DNA of 64,000 bases from Undaria pinnatifida (lineage: Eukaryota; Sar; Phaeophyceae; Laminariales; Alariaceae). Made by a program: the position numbers and the translations under genes. This document shows, piece by piece, positions 22,790 to 34,793 of this stretch (within the stretch, counting starts at the first letter, position 1; each line of letters opens with the position of its first letter). The DNA lies in contig JABAKD010000021.1 in assembly GCA_012845835.1 (NCBI GenBank), positions 13,325,978 through 13,389,977 of the forward strand. The letters are read 5' to 3'. The notes under the pieces are model-generated. The model saw nothing but the letters and a program-made list of their open reading frames with translations. It had not been told where the DNA came from and made no database searches.

Positions 22790-23624
22790 CTCCATTTATT
22801 TGAGGTATCAGTTTTGCGTCTTTGTCTTTAGGTCGTTCGTAGTGTCCTGAGAGTCTCCATCGAGTTTTGGGGCGGTTGTTCCCATTATATTTTTTCTTTA
22901 CTGTCCAGTGGAACCCCCTGCTTAGTGCCGGGTCAGGGTCGGCTAAACCGCCGCTATCTAAGGCGTAGGGCTGTCGCCTTTTTGCCATTGTTCAATTTCG
23001 CCCTGCCGACGCCCTCCTCAGCCCAGAGCCGGGGGGCGACCAGTGTACGGGTCTGTGTGCCATCTTTAATGTTTCGTGTGTTGTATTTGTTCTGCTTTGT
23101 TTTTTTTTTCGTCTAAACACTTCCTCCCCTAGCGGGGCTGTAGGTGTTGACACCTTCCATCCCGGGTATTCGTCGTTTCCTCGTCTAACCCCCCGCCTTG
23201 CCGATGGCCCGCGGGAGGTTTTTTTTCGCATGACCTCTCCCTTGTGTTAGCGCCTGTGTTCCTCTCCATATCGACGAGGGCTCGCCCCGCCAAAGTACCT
23301 TTTCTGTGGGTGGTTTACCGTAGATCCTTTCCTGCCCCCTTCGCCACACCGGCGGCATGCGGCAGGTTCTAGAGCCTTTTCTGCCCCCCCCGCCACGCCG
23401 GCGGCATGCGGCAGGTTTTTGATGGGTGACTATTGCCTTGCTGTAGGGTCTGATTTTCTTTCTACTGCTTTTCTTCGCGTGTTCCTGGCTCCATAGCCAT
23501 ACGGTTAAAGGTGTGGGAGTGGGGTTTGAGGAGCCGCATCTTCGACTCATGGTCTAGTTCGTAGAACCGGAGTTTCCCCGAATCTCCCATATTTCTGCAT
23601 ATGCGACTCATCAGGGTGGGCCAG
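22790..23624 (+). other. 3' non-coding region of the second retroelement
   Basis: No recognised frame. Contains a two-copy repeat of gccggcggcatgcggcaggt with C-rich flanks (about 23325-23420). A purine run ccggggggcgacca at about 23029-23042 resembles a polypurine tract, but no LTR pair confirms it. Confidence 0.45.
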
Positions 23625-23878
23625 TGTCAAGTACGGCCTCGAAAGGCCTGTAGGTATACGAATTTGAGATCATTCGGATGGGTTTCGTATGATAAGGTTG
23701 GCGGTATATAATCGTGGAAGTTAGGAATTAGATCGGAGGCACGCGCCTCCGATCTCAGAAGCTATCCAAGGCTCCGGTGGAAACGAATAAAGCTACATCT
23801 CTACGAAGAAACGAAAGTGAGTACTCTACGAGGACCTGCACAATCGGCAGACCTGCAGGGGACACTCTGTGTCCCCCA
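23625..23878 (+). repeat. LTR-like terminal segment, single copy in window
   Basis: Begins TGTCAAG and ends in CA before the satellite resumes. It holds a TATA-like box (gtatataatc, about 23704-23713), a perfect 11-bp hairpin at 23730-23755 (AGATCGGAGGC, loop acgc), an AATAAA at about 23786-23791, and near the end a GGGGACAC/GTGTCCCC hairpin (23859-23876). This layout resembles a compact LTR. There is no second copy and no target duplication, so the call is tentative. Confidence 0.4.
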
Positions 23879-23883
23879 CCTTT

Positions 23884-25345
23884 AATTTCACATCTGGCTG
23901 GCGCGGGGTGAGATTGTTCACTTGTTGTACGTATAGAATGTAAAATGCGGTATTTTCTCACTGTCTATGTTATTGCATACGGTATCGGATTTTGGATACC
24001 ATGACATCCACAACCCGTAACTGGGACTTTGTTTAGACCACGCCCATTGTATAAAAGGTCCCAGGTGATATGTTAAGGAATAGGATTGGGTAATGGGTGT
24101 ATGTTGGGTGGTCGTGTCTATGTGTCGTGGTTTTGGGGTCGGGACAGTTCGTGTAGCTTCTGTGTGAGGTGTTTGGGGAGAGGATCGTTGGCCGTCTACC
24201 AGTGAGTTTTAATTCTGGCTCGCGAGGAGGTGAGATTTCTCACTTGTTGTAAGTATGGAATGTAAATGCGGTATTTTCTTACCGTCTATGATGTTGCATA
24301 CGGTATCGGATTTTGGATACCATGATATCAACAACCGGTAACTGCGACTTTGTTTGGATCCCACCCATTGGGTATGAATGGTCCAAGGTGATATGTTAAG
24401 GAATATGGTTAGGATATAGGTGTACGTTGGGTAGTCGTGTCTATGTGTCGTGGTTTTGGGGTCGGGGAAGTTCGTGTAGATGCTGTGTGAGGTGTTTTGG
24501 GAGAGGATCGTTGGCTGTCTACCAGTGAGTTTTGGGTCTGGCTGGCGAGGAGGTGAGATTTGTTACTTATGGAATGTAAAGTGCGGTATTTTCTTACTGT
24601 CTATGTTATTGCGTACGGTATCGGATTTTGGATACCATGATATCCACAACTCGTAGCTGTGACTTTGTTTGGATCACACCCATTGGATATGAATGGTCCA
24701 AAGTGAAATGTTGAGGAATAGGGTTAGGTAATGGGTGCACGTTGGGTATTCGTGTCTATGTGTCGTGGTTTTGGGGTCGGGGCAGTTCGTGTAGCTGCTG
24801 GGTGAGGTGTTTTGGGAGAGGATCGTTGGCCGTCTACCAGTGAGTTTTAGGTCCTGGCTGGCAAGGAGGTGAGATTTTTTACTTGTTGTAAGTATGGAAT
24901 GTAAAGTGCGGTATTTTTTTACTGTCTATGTTATTGCATACGGTATCGGATTTTGGATACCATGATATCCACAACCCGTAATTGAGACTTTGTTTAGACC
25001 ACACCCATTGTATGAAAGGTCCTAGGTGATTTGTTAAGGAATAGGGGTGGGTAATGGGTGTATGTTGGGTGGTCGTGTCCATGTGTCGTGGGTTTGGGGT
25101 CGGGGCAGTTCGTGTAGCTGCTGTGTGAGGTGTTTCGGGAGAGGATTGTTGGCCCTCTACCAGTGATTTTTAAATCTGGCTGGCGCGGAGGTGAGATTTT
25201 TCACTCGTTGTAAGCATGCAATGTAAAGTTCGGTATTTTCTTACTGTCTATGTTTTTGCATACGATATCGGATTTTGGATACCATGATATCCACAACCCG
25301 TAACTGTGACTTTGTTTGGACCACACCCACTGGGTAATTATGGTC
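23884..25345 (+). repeat. 324-bp satellite array, block 2 (subfamily A)
   Basis: About 4.5 monomers, same orientation as block 1. accagtgag occurs at about 24197, 24521 and 24836. Marked by acaacccgtaactg and by variants with attgtatgaaaggtcc. Cut at 25345 by the helicase-bearing insertion. Confidence 0.93.
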
Positions 25346-25502
25346 TTTTTATATATATATATATATATATTTTTTTGTCTTTCCTTGCTTTCCTGCCTTG
25401 TCTTTTCTTTCTTTTCTTGTCTTTTTCTTCTCTTTGCTTGCCTTTTTCGTCTTGTTAAAAATACATACTATAGTTTTTCCATGTACTTTTTCGAACGCAC
25501 AC

Positions 25503-26175
25503 TGGTGAGGGTCCTTCCAACGCACACTGTGTCGGGCCCGGGGGGGGGGGTTCGGGGGGGGGCGCGTCGCCCCCCCCCTACACTGCTACTAGCATCCAAG
25601 CACCGTTCGGCTGCCCTGCCAACCCAGTGCTGGTGGTGCATTCTGGGACACACACACGAACACCAACACACTCTACACTGCTAGTAGTAGCATACAAGCA
25701 CCCTTCGGCTGCTGGTGAGGGTCCTTCCAACGCACACTGTGTCGGGCCCGGGGGGGGGGGTTCGGGGGGGGGCGCGTCGCCCCCCCCCTACACTGCTACT
25801 AGCATCCAAGCACCGTTCGGCTGGCCTGCCAACCCAGCGATGGTGGTGCATTTTGGAACACACACACGAACACCAACACACTCTACACTGCTAGTAGTAG
25901 CATACAAGGACCCTTCGGCTGGCCTGCCAACCCAGCGCTGGTGGTGCATTTTGTGACACACACACGAACACCAACACACTCTACACTGCTAGTAGTAGCA
26001 TACAAGCACCCTTCGGCTGGCCTGCCAACACAGCGCTGGTGGTGCATGCGCTGGATGAAACGTTTGCGCCTCTGCTGTTCGATCCTTCTACATCACGATG
26101 CGAACACCAACACACTCTACACTGCTAGTAGTAGCATACAAGCACCCTTCGGCTGGCCTGCCAACACAGCGCTGG
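25503..26175 (+). repeat. 210-bp and ~108-bp tandem repeats with G9/C9 hairpins
   Basis: A 210-bp unit occurs twice (25503-25712, 25713-25922). Each begins tggtgagggtccttccaacg and holds a G-run, then a hairpin of nine G and nine C with a cgcgtcg centre (25554-25578, 25764-25788). A ~108-bp sub-unit (ctgctagtagtagcatacaa) then repeats by itself up to the longer units. Confidence 0.9.
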
Positions 26176-26176
26176 T

Positions 26177-27207
26177 GGTGCATGCGCTGGTACGGTTGCG
26201 CCTCTGCTGTTCGATCCTGCTACATCACGATGCGGGACAACAAAAAATAAAACAACACAACACACAAACATTTCACTTCGTTGTGCCCTGGGCTGCGGAC
26301 AAAAAAATCCCTTCCCAAAAAACCCTCCTCGTCCTTACAAAACCATAAAATTCAAACGGCTGCGATTCAAATCAAACGGCGTGACGAACTACACCCTCGC
26401 ACGCAAACAACCACCTCGTGGGAGCATTTTGGGACACACACACGAACACCAACACACTCTACACTGCTAGTAGTAGCATACAAGCACCCTTCGGCTGGCC
26501 TGCCAACCCAGCGCTGGTGGTGCATGCGCTGGTACGTTTGCGCCTTTGCTGTTCGATCCTGCTACATCACGATGCGGGACAACAAAAAATAAAACAACAC
26601 AACACACAAACATTTCACTTCGTTGTGCCCTGGGCTGCGGACAAAAAAATCCCTTCCCAAAAAACCCTCCTCGTCCTTACAAAACCATTAAATTCAAACG
26701 GCTGCGATTCAAATCAAACGGCGTGACGAACTACACCCTCGCACGCAAACAACCACCTCGTGGGTGCATTTTGGGACACACACACGAACACCAACACACT
26801 CTACACTGCTAGTAGTAGCATACAAGCACCCTTCGGCTGGCCTGCCAACCCAGCGCTGGTGGTGCATGCGCTGGTACGTTTGCGTCTTGCTGTTCGATCC
26901 TGCTACATCACGATGCGGGACAACAAAAAATAAAACAACACAACACACAAACATTTCACTTCGTTGTGCCCTGGGCTGCGGACAAAAAAATCCCTTCCCA
27001 AAAAACCCTCCTCGTCCTTACAAAACCATTAAATTCAAACGGCTGCGATTCAAATCAAACGGCGTGACGAACTACACCCTCGCACGCAAACAACCACCTC
27101 GTGGGTGCATTTTGGGACACACACACGAACACCAACACACTCTACACTGCTAGTAGTAGCATACAAGCACCCTTCGGCTGGCCTGCCAACCCAGCGCTGG
27201 TGGTCTC
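26177..27207 (+). repeat. ~340-bp tandem repeats, three copies
   Basis: The word ggtggtgcatgcgctggtacg marks starts at about 26177, 26516 and 26860, and the third unit ends at 27207. Units are near-identical and include tgcgggacaacaaaaaataa and the cttcggctggcctgcc word shared with the 108-bp unit. They stop exactly where the helicase-bearing segment starts. Confidence 0.92.
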
Positions 27208-27454
27208 CGGAGCGTGCTGTGGGTGTCTGCTATAAGCCCCTTCGCTCGTTCTACGCTCCTCCTCCTCAGCGGCTGCGTGTTCTTCGCCCTCTTCAAACGT
27301 CACGGCGTACCACCATCTGGTGCTGCGTTTGAATCTCTGCACAAAATGCAGCGGAACGTCCTTACAGCAGAGCGGTATCTTGACGACTGGGGAGACCAAC
27401 TGTTCCAATACACATTTGCAGAGCTCTCTCTGCCTCATCGCTTCCACCCTCGCC

Positions 27455-28033
27455 CACAAAAGGCCGGCGTGGGTTGAGGTAGAGCTAACGACTGGTAAGG
27501 GGAAAGGGAGCAGAGTCAAGCTGCAGCCTTTCGAGGACAAGGCCGTATGGGTTCCGTTCTGCAGGGCAGTTGCCGTCAGCGGAGCGTACATAGTGAAACA
27601 GTGGCCGCTCATGGTCGCCGCTTGTATGACCATACATAGGGTACAGGGTGTTCGGTTCGAGCGGGTTGCCGTGTGGATTCCGAGTAGAGGATTCTTCGCC
27701 CAGGGCCAGGGGTACACCGCTGTATCTAGGGGTAACACTCTTGGGGGCCTGTTCATAGTCTTGCCGAGTGCTGTATTGCGCGACAGAGGCGCCGCCCGCG
27801 ATTTCATGAAGGAGGCCTTCCACCCCCCAATGGACGCCATCAACGCGCTCGCGGAACTGCGCCGAAAAGCGCCAGCGACAGTAACCATCGACACGCGGGG
27901 GAGAAGAGTGGCGTACGCCACCCTATGGGACGCACGGGAAGCGTATGACACCCCCGACGGTTGGAGAGGGCTTTGGCCTCGGGACGTTCACAGTAGTGGC
28001 CATGGATTGCAGGGGGTCTACAACGTAAACTAA
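27455..28033 (+). pseudogene. C-terminal part of a PIF1/Helitron-type superfamily 1B helicase
   Basis: PIF1-type helicases unwind DNA 5' to 3'; relatives drive Helitron transposition. In the frame ending with TAA at 28031-28033, the stretch from about 27464 reads as a helicase domain 2. QWPLMVAACMTIHRVQG carries motif V (Thr codon 27629), followed by FERVAVWIPSRGFF and GQGYTAVSRG, motif VI with its Arg finger at about 27731. About 100 further residues run to the stop. The Walker A and B motifs and everything N-terminal are missing; upstream is tandem repeat. The frame opens formally at 27320, but the first ~45 codons do not look helicase-like, while another frame (27214-27477) does not either. 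It cannot be an active helicase. The family call is firm; the element class is not. Confidence 0.8.
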
Positions 28034-28221
28034 GTTTGGTCAAGCGAAACACGTCTGTAGCGATGAAAATTCCACCAGTCAAGTGTGACCAAACATTCCG
28101 CCACTCCCGACCATCGTCAAGTGACTTCTCGCGCGGTCAAAAGTAAAGCACTTGACGAAACATGTATTGTTTCGTTTTTTCTTTTCTTTTCTTTTCTTCA
28201 TCTTTTTTTCTTTTCTTTTTC

Positions 28222-28560
28222 TCCAATTGACTTATGCCTGTCGTGCGTATGCGTAGTGATAGATACTACGTGTAATATATACGTGGTAGTCTTCCTTGGG
28301 TGGCAATCGGAATATTTGGTTTCTCCAGGCGTGAGTAGTGAGACATATGCACCGGCCTGGACCTGGCACATCGTAGACTGACTCCCGATTTCACTTTTAT
28401 ATGTTTCTGGTGGAGGCATGAATTGCGTCAGCTGGGATATATGCGTGTAACACCTTGGGTTGTGTGTGTTTTTCCATGGGGTATTCCTCAGCTCCAGAGT
28501 GACTGGAGCCTGTCCTGTGACCACGGACTTGATTATGCGAGTTAATGTGAGAACAACAAC
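28222..28560 (+). repeat. 340-bp 3'-end module, copy 1
   Basis: From tccaattgacttatgcctg to gttaatgtgagaacaacaac; strongly similar to 56104-56443 over its whole length. Preceded by a pyrimidine tract in both places, and both end at the same (AAC)3 tail. Shared 3' ends with a simple-repeat tail are typical of LINE or SINE families. Confidence 0.9.
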
Positions 28561-28561
28561 A

Positions 28562-31500
28562 ATGGTCCGAGGTGATATGTTGAGGAATAGTGTTCGGAAG
28601 TGGGTGTATGTTTGTTGGTCGTGCCTATGTGTCGTGGTTTCGAGGTCTGGGCCGTTCGTGCAGCTGCTGTTTGAGGCGTTTTGGGAGAGGATCGTTGGCC
28701 GTCTACCAGTGAGTTTTGGGTCTGGCTGGCGGGGAGGTAAGATTTTTTACTTGTTGTAAGTATGCAACGTAAAGTGCGGTATTTTTTACCAGTTTATAAT
28801 ATTGCATACGGTGTCAGATTTTGGATACCATGATATAAACAACCCGTAGCTGTGACTTTGTTTTGATCACACCCATTGGATATGAATACTGCAAAGTGAT
28901 TTGTGAAGGAATAGGGTTAGGTAATGGGTGTACGTTGGGTAGTCGTGTCTATGCGTCGTGGTTTTGGGGTCGGGGCAGTTCGTGTAGCTGCTGGGTGAGG
29001 TGTTTTGGGAGAGGATCGTTGGCCGTCTACCAGTGAGTTTTAGGTCTATCTGCCGAGAAGGTGAGATTTTTTACTTGTTGTAAGTATGGAATGTAAAGTG
29101 CGGTATTTTCTTACTGTCTATGTTATTGCATACGGTATCGGATTTTGGATACTATGATATCCACAACCCGTAACTGGGACTTTGTTTAGACCACACCCAT
29201 TGTATGAAAGGTCCTACGTGATATGTTAATGAATAGGGTTGGGTAATAGGTGTATGTTGGGTGGTCGTGTCTATGTGTCGTGGGTTTGGGGTCGGGGCAG
29301 TTCGTGTAGCTGCTGTGTGAGGTGTTTCGGGAGAGGATCGTTGGCCGTCTACCAGTGAGTTATAAATCTGGCTGGCGCGGAAGTGAAATTTTTCACTTGT
29401 TGTAAGAATGCAATGTAAAGTGCGGTATTTTCTTACTGTCTATGTTTTTGCATACGGTATCGGATTTCGGATACCATGATATCCACCACCCGTAACTGTG
29501 ACTTTGTTTGGACCACACCCACTGGGTAATAATGGTCCGAGGTGATATGTTGACGAATAGGGTTGGGTAATAATGGGTGTATGTTGGTTGGTCGTGCCTA
29601 TGTGTCGTGGTTTTGAGGTCTGGGCCGTTCGTGTAGCTGCTGTTTAAGGCGTTTCGGGAGAGGATCGTTGGCCGTCTACCAGTGAGTTTTATGTCTGGCT
29701 GGCGAGGAGGTGAGATTTTTTACTTGTTGTAAGTATGCAACATAAAGTGCGGTATTTCCTAACCGTCTATGATATTGCACACGGTGTCAGATTTTGGATA
29801 CCATGAAAACCACAACCCGTAACTGTGATTTTGTTTGGATCACACCCATTGTTTGGGTATAAATGGTCCGAGGGGATATGTTTAGGAATAGGGTTGGCTA
29901 ATGGGTGTTTGTTTGGTGGTCGTGTCTATGTGTCGTGGATTTGGGGTCGGGGAAGTTCGTGTAGATGCTGTGTGAGGTGTTTTTGGAGAGGATCGTTAGC
30001 CGTTTACCAGTGAGTTTTGGGTCTGGCGGGCGAGGAGGTGAGATTTTTTACTTGTTGTAAGTATGCAACGTAAAGTGCGGTATTTTCATACTGTATATGT
30101 TATTGCATATGGTATCAGATTTTGGATACCATGATATCCACAACCCGTAACTAACTGTGACATTGTCCGGACCACACCCTTATGCGTTAGGTCGGAATAT
30201 CGAATGGCCGAGCTCTTCCAGTTGGAAGTACTTAAGACTTAACCTCGAGGCTAAAATACGCCTTATGATATTAGATTCGGTATCAGATTTCGGATACCTT
30301 GATATCCACCAGCCGTAACTGTCACTTTGATTGGACCACACTCATTGGGTATGAATGGTCCCAGGTGATATGTTGAAGAATAGGGTCCGGTGATGGGTGT
30401 ATGTTGGTTGGTCGTGTTTATATGTCGTGGGTTTGGGGTCGGGGCAGTTCGTGTAGCTGCTGTTTAAGGCTTTTTGGGAGAGGATCGTTGGGCGTCTACC
30501 AGTGAATTTTAGGTCTGGCTGGCGCGAAGGTGAGATTTTTCACTTGTTGTAAATATGAAATGTTAAATGCGGTATCTTTTTACCGTCTATGATATTGGAT
30601 TCAGTGTCAGATTTTGGATACCTTGATTTCAACAAGCCATAACTTTGCCTTTGTTTGGACCACACCCATTGAGTATGAATGAACCGAGGTGATATGTCGA
30701 GGAATATGGTTGGGTAGTGGGTGTGTGTTGGTCGTGTTTATGTGTCGTGGTTTTGGGGTTGGATCAGTTCGTGTAGCTGCTGTTTGAGGCGTTTTGGGAG
30801 AGGAACGTTGGCGGTCTACCAGTGAGTTTCAGGTCTGGCTGGCGCGGAGGTAAGATTTTTTACTTACTTGTTGCAAGTATGGAAAGTGAAATGCAGTATT
30901 TTCTTGCCGTCCATGATATTGGATTCCGTTTTAATTTCGGATACCTTGATATCCACCAGCCGTAACTGTGACTTTGTTTGGACCACACCCATTGGGTATG
31001 AAAGGTCCGAGGTGATATATTGAAGAAGAGAATTCGGTAGTGGGTGTATGTTGGTTGGTCGTGTGTATGTGTTGTGGGTTTGGCGTCGCGGGAATTTGTA
31101 TAGCTGCTGTTTGAGGTTTTTTGGGAGAGGATCGTTGGCCGTCCACCAGTGAGTTTTACGTCTAGCTGACGCGGAGGTGAGATTTTTTACTTATGGAATG
31201 TAAAGTGCGGTATTTTGGTACTGTCTATGTTTTTGCATACAATATCGGATTTTGGATACCATGATATCCACAACTCGTAACTGGGACTTTGTTCAGACCA
31301 CACGCATTGCATGAAAGGTCCGAGGTGATATGTTAAGGAATATGGTTGGGTAGTGGGTGTATGTTGGTTGGTCGTGTCTACGTGTCGTGGTTTTGTGGTC
31401 GGGGCAGTTCGTGTAGCTGCTGTGTGAGGTGTTTTGGGAGAGGATCGTTGGCCGTCTACCAGTGAGTTTTAATTCTGGCTCGCAAGGAGGTGAGATTTTT

Positions 31501-33912
31501 CACTTGTTGTAAGTATTGAATGTAAAATGCGGTATTTTCTTACCGTCTATGATATTGCATACGGTATCAGATTTTGGATACCATGATGTCAACAACACGT
31601 AGCTGCGTCTTTGTTTGGATCACACCCATTGGGTATGAATGGTCCAAAGTGATATGTTAAGAAATAGGGTTAGGTAATGGGTGTGCGTTGGGTGGTCGTG
31701 TCTATGTGTCGTGGGTTTGGGGTCGGGGCAGTTCGTGTAGCTGCTGGGTGAGGTGTTTTGGGAGAGGATCGTTGGCCGTCTACATGTGAGTTTTAGGTCT
31801 GGCTGGCGAGGAGGTGAGAGTTTTACTCGTCGTAAGTATGGAACGTAAAGTGCGGTATTTTCTTACTGTCTATGTTATTGCATACGGTATCGGATTTTGG
31901 ATACAATGATATCCACAACCCGTAACCAACTGTGACTTTGTTTAGACCACACCCATGGTATGAGAGGTCCTAGGTGATTTGTTAAAGAATAGGGTTATGT
32001 AATGGGTGTCTGTTGGGTGGTCGTGTCTACGTGTCGTGGGTTCGGGGTCGGGGCAGATCGTGTTACTGCTGTGTGAGGTGTTTCGGGAGAGGATCGTTGA
32101 CCGTCTACCAGTGAGTTTTAAACCTGGCTGGCGCGGAGGTGAGATTTTTCACTTGTTGTTAGTATGCAATGTAAAGTGAGGTATTTTCTTACTGTCTATG
32201 TTTTTGCATTCGGTATCGGATTTTGGATACTATGATATCCACAACCCGTAACTGTGACTTTGTTTGGACCACACCCCTGGGTAATAATGGTCCGAGGTGA
32301 TATGTTGACAAATAGGGTTGGGTAATAATGGGTGTATGTTGGTTGGTCGTGCCTATGTGTCGTGGTTTTGAGGTGTGGGCCGTTCGTGTAGCTGCTGTTT
32401 AGGGTGTTTTGGGAGAGGATCGTTGGCCGTCTACCAGTGAGTTTTGTGTCTGGCTGGCGAGGAGGTAAGATTTTTCATTTTTTGTAAGTACGCAACGTAA
32501 AGTGCGGTATTTTCTATCCGTCTGTGATATTGCATACGGTGTCAGATTTTAGATACCATGATATTTTTAACCCGTACCTGTGACTTTTTTTGGATCACAC
32601 CCATTGGGTATGAATAGTCCAAAGTGGAATGGGGTTAGGTAATGGGTGTACGTTGGGTAGTCGTGTCTATGTGTCGTGGTTTTGGGGTCGGGGCAGTTCG
32701 TATAGCTGCTGGGTGAGGTGTTTTAGGAGAGGATAGTTGGCCGCCTACCGGTGAGTTCCAGGTCTGGCTGGCGAGAGGGTGAGATTTTTTACTTGTTGTA
32801 AGTATGGAATGTAAAGTGCGGTATTGTCTTACTGTCTATGTTATTGCATACGGTATCGGATTTTGGATACCATGATATCCACAACCCGTAACCAACTGTG
32901 ACTTTGTTTAGACCACACCCATTGTATGAAAGGTCCTACGTGATATGTTAAGGAATAGGGTTGGGTAATGGGTGTATGTTGGGTGGTCGTGTCTATGTGT
33001 CGTGGGTTTGGGGTCGGGGCAGTTCGTGTAGCTGCTGTGTGAGGTGTTTCGGGAGAGGATCGTTGGCCGTCTACCAGTGAGTTTTAAATCTGGCTGGCGC
33101 GGAGGTGACATTTTTTTACTTTTTGTAAGTATGCAATGTAAAGTGTGGTATTTTCTTACTGTCTATGTTTTTGAATACGGTATCGGATTTTGGACACCAT
33201 GATATCCACCACCCGTAACTGTGACTTTGTTTGGACCCCACCCACTGGGGAATAATGGTCCGAGGTGATATGTTGACGAATAGGGTTGGGTTATAATGGG
33301 TGTATGTAGGTTGGTCGTGCCTATGTGTCGTGGTTTTGAGGTCTGGGCCGTTCGTGTAGCTCCTGTTTAAGGCGTTTTGGGAGAGGATCGTTGGCCGTCT
33401 ACCAGTGAGTTTTGGGTCTGGCTGGCGAGGAGGTAAGATTTTTTACTTGTTGTAAGTATGCGACGCAAAGTGCGGTATTATCTATCCGTCTATGATATTG
33501 CATACGGTGTCAGATTTTATATATCATAATAACCACAACCCGTAACTGTGATTTTGTTTGGATTACACCCATTGGGTATAAATGGTCCGAGATGATATGT
33601 TTAGTAATAGGGTTGGCTAATGGGTGCATGTTTGGTGGTCGTGTCTATGCGTCGTGGATTTGGGGTCGGGGCAGTTTGTGTAGATGCTGTGTGAGGTGTT
33701 TTGGGAGAAGATCGTTGGACGTTTACCAGTGTTTGTTGGGTCTGGCTGGCGAGGAAGTGATATTTTTTACTTGTTGTAAGTATGCAACGTAAAGTGCGGT
33801 ATTTTCATACTGTCTATGTTATTGCATATGGTATCAGATTTTAGATACCATGATATCCACAACCCGTAACTAACTGTGACTTTGTTTGGACCACACCCTT
33901 ATGCGTTAGGTC
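28562..33912 (+). repeat. 324-bp satellite array, block 3 (A, B, A)
   Basis: About 16 monomers. Subfamily A (to 30179), subfamily B (about 30262-31160), then A again to 33898. Subfamily A is organised as trimers of about 970 bp: gtctgggccgttcgtg-type monomers recur near 28645, 29620, 32375 and 33343. A linker joins A to B at 30180-30262 and again, split by a transposon, at 33899 on. Confidence 0.93.
30180..30262 (+). repeat. Linker between satellite subfamilies, with intact insertion site
   Basis: Non-satellite sequence ttatgcgttaggtcggaata and following bases joins a truncated A monomer to a B monomer. The same linker occurs at 33899-33920 plus 35678-35748, where the second hAT-like element has landed; here GGAATATC (30194-30201) is undivided and acts as an empty-site control. 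Confidence 0.92.
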
Positions 33913-33920
33913 GAAATATT

Positions 33921-34756
33921 CAGGGCTGTTCACGGGTCATGACCCGACCCGCGGGTCGGGTCATGGGGGTTTCAAAATCTTTCGGGTCGGGTTGGGTCGG
34001 GCCATCACGTTTTAAAATCTCACGGTTCGGGTCGGGTCGGGTCAAGAGGTTTCCAAAATCTCACGGGTCGGGTCGGGTCGGGTCAAAAGGCTTCAAAATC
34101 TCGCGGGTCGGGTCGGGTCGGGTCAAGAGGTTTTCAAAATCTCGCGGGTCGGGTTGGGTCATGACCCGCGAGATACGGGTCACTTCGCGGGTCAAGCCAT
34201 AATGACCCGTGACTTGTTTTGGGCTGACCCGCGGGTCCAACCCGCGGATTTAGCCGGCGGATCCGCCTTTTTTAAACTCACAGGTGAGAGCCACGTTAAG
34301 GCCGTGTAGGCGCCCCGCGGGTCAGGCCCGCGGGTCCGCCAATAAAATACAAACATTTCGGCTTCCTGCCTCCCTCGTGCCGATGCTCCGATCATATGTC
34401 ATCACAGCGTGCAGAACAATCACCAGGCAGTATCCCTAGCCACTCGTAACAAGGCATACAGCAGTGTGACGCGAATCCCGTACCTACTGAAGCCGTAACA
34501 ACAGCAGTAATATTACGGTCATACCAGTACGAAAAGTGACCAAACGTAAAAAGGCAAGGAAGGGCAGTCGTCGTCGAAGCAGCAGCAGCAGCAGCTTTGG
34601 CAACAGCAAGTACCAGCAGCAGACCCCGGATTCTCGCGGATCGCATCCCCTGCTGACAGACCCACCGCCCCAGTTGTGGGCTTGCCGCCGGGGGCGGCTC
34701 AGCTAGGCTGCTTGCCGGGGCTGGAGACTGCACAGATAGAAGATAGATACAGCAGT

Positions 34757-34793
<37 letters not shown>

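Larger units (their letters stand above)
15031..23878 (+). mobile_element. Decayed Ty3/gypsy-type retroelement with a NADAR-domain segment
   Basis: In order on one strand: Gag-like low-complexity and basic regions (15031-16160), a CCHC zinc knuckle (16970-17011), a Ser/Pro-rich tail, a 232-bp tandem array (18430-19215), a NADAR domain (19229-19735), an uncertain protease-like stretch (19895-20125), a 36-bp repeat, then integrase (about 21200-22789) and a 3' non-coding region with an LTR-like end. Frameshifts and stops occur throughout. No reverse transcriptase or RNase H is visible. No 5' LTR was found. The block, with the 83-bp minisatellite, splits the satellite after accagtgag without obvious loss of satellite bases. 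Confidence 0.7.
25346..28561 (+). mobile_element. Insertion carrying a PIF1-type helicase fragment
   Basis: Interrupts a satellite monomer. ATGGTC occurs on both sides (25340-25345 and 28562-28567) where an uninterrupted monomer (29523-29545) has it once, so a 6-bp target duplication is likely. The left end is an AT run and a pyrimidine tract, the middle is tandem repeats and a helicase C-terminus, and the right end is a 340-bp module finishing in (AAC)n. No terminal inverted repeat is seen. The AAC tail suggests target-primed insertion; the helicase suggests a Helitron-like history. The class is unresolved. Confidence 0.65.

Noticed and set aside
23859-23876. Helitron 3' hairpin
   Set aside because: An 8-bp stem is present, but the CTRR ending and an A/T target site are not.
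27142-27951. 269-codon minus-strand frame
   Set aside because: It is the antisense shadow of the helicase region and shows no family motif.
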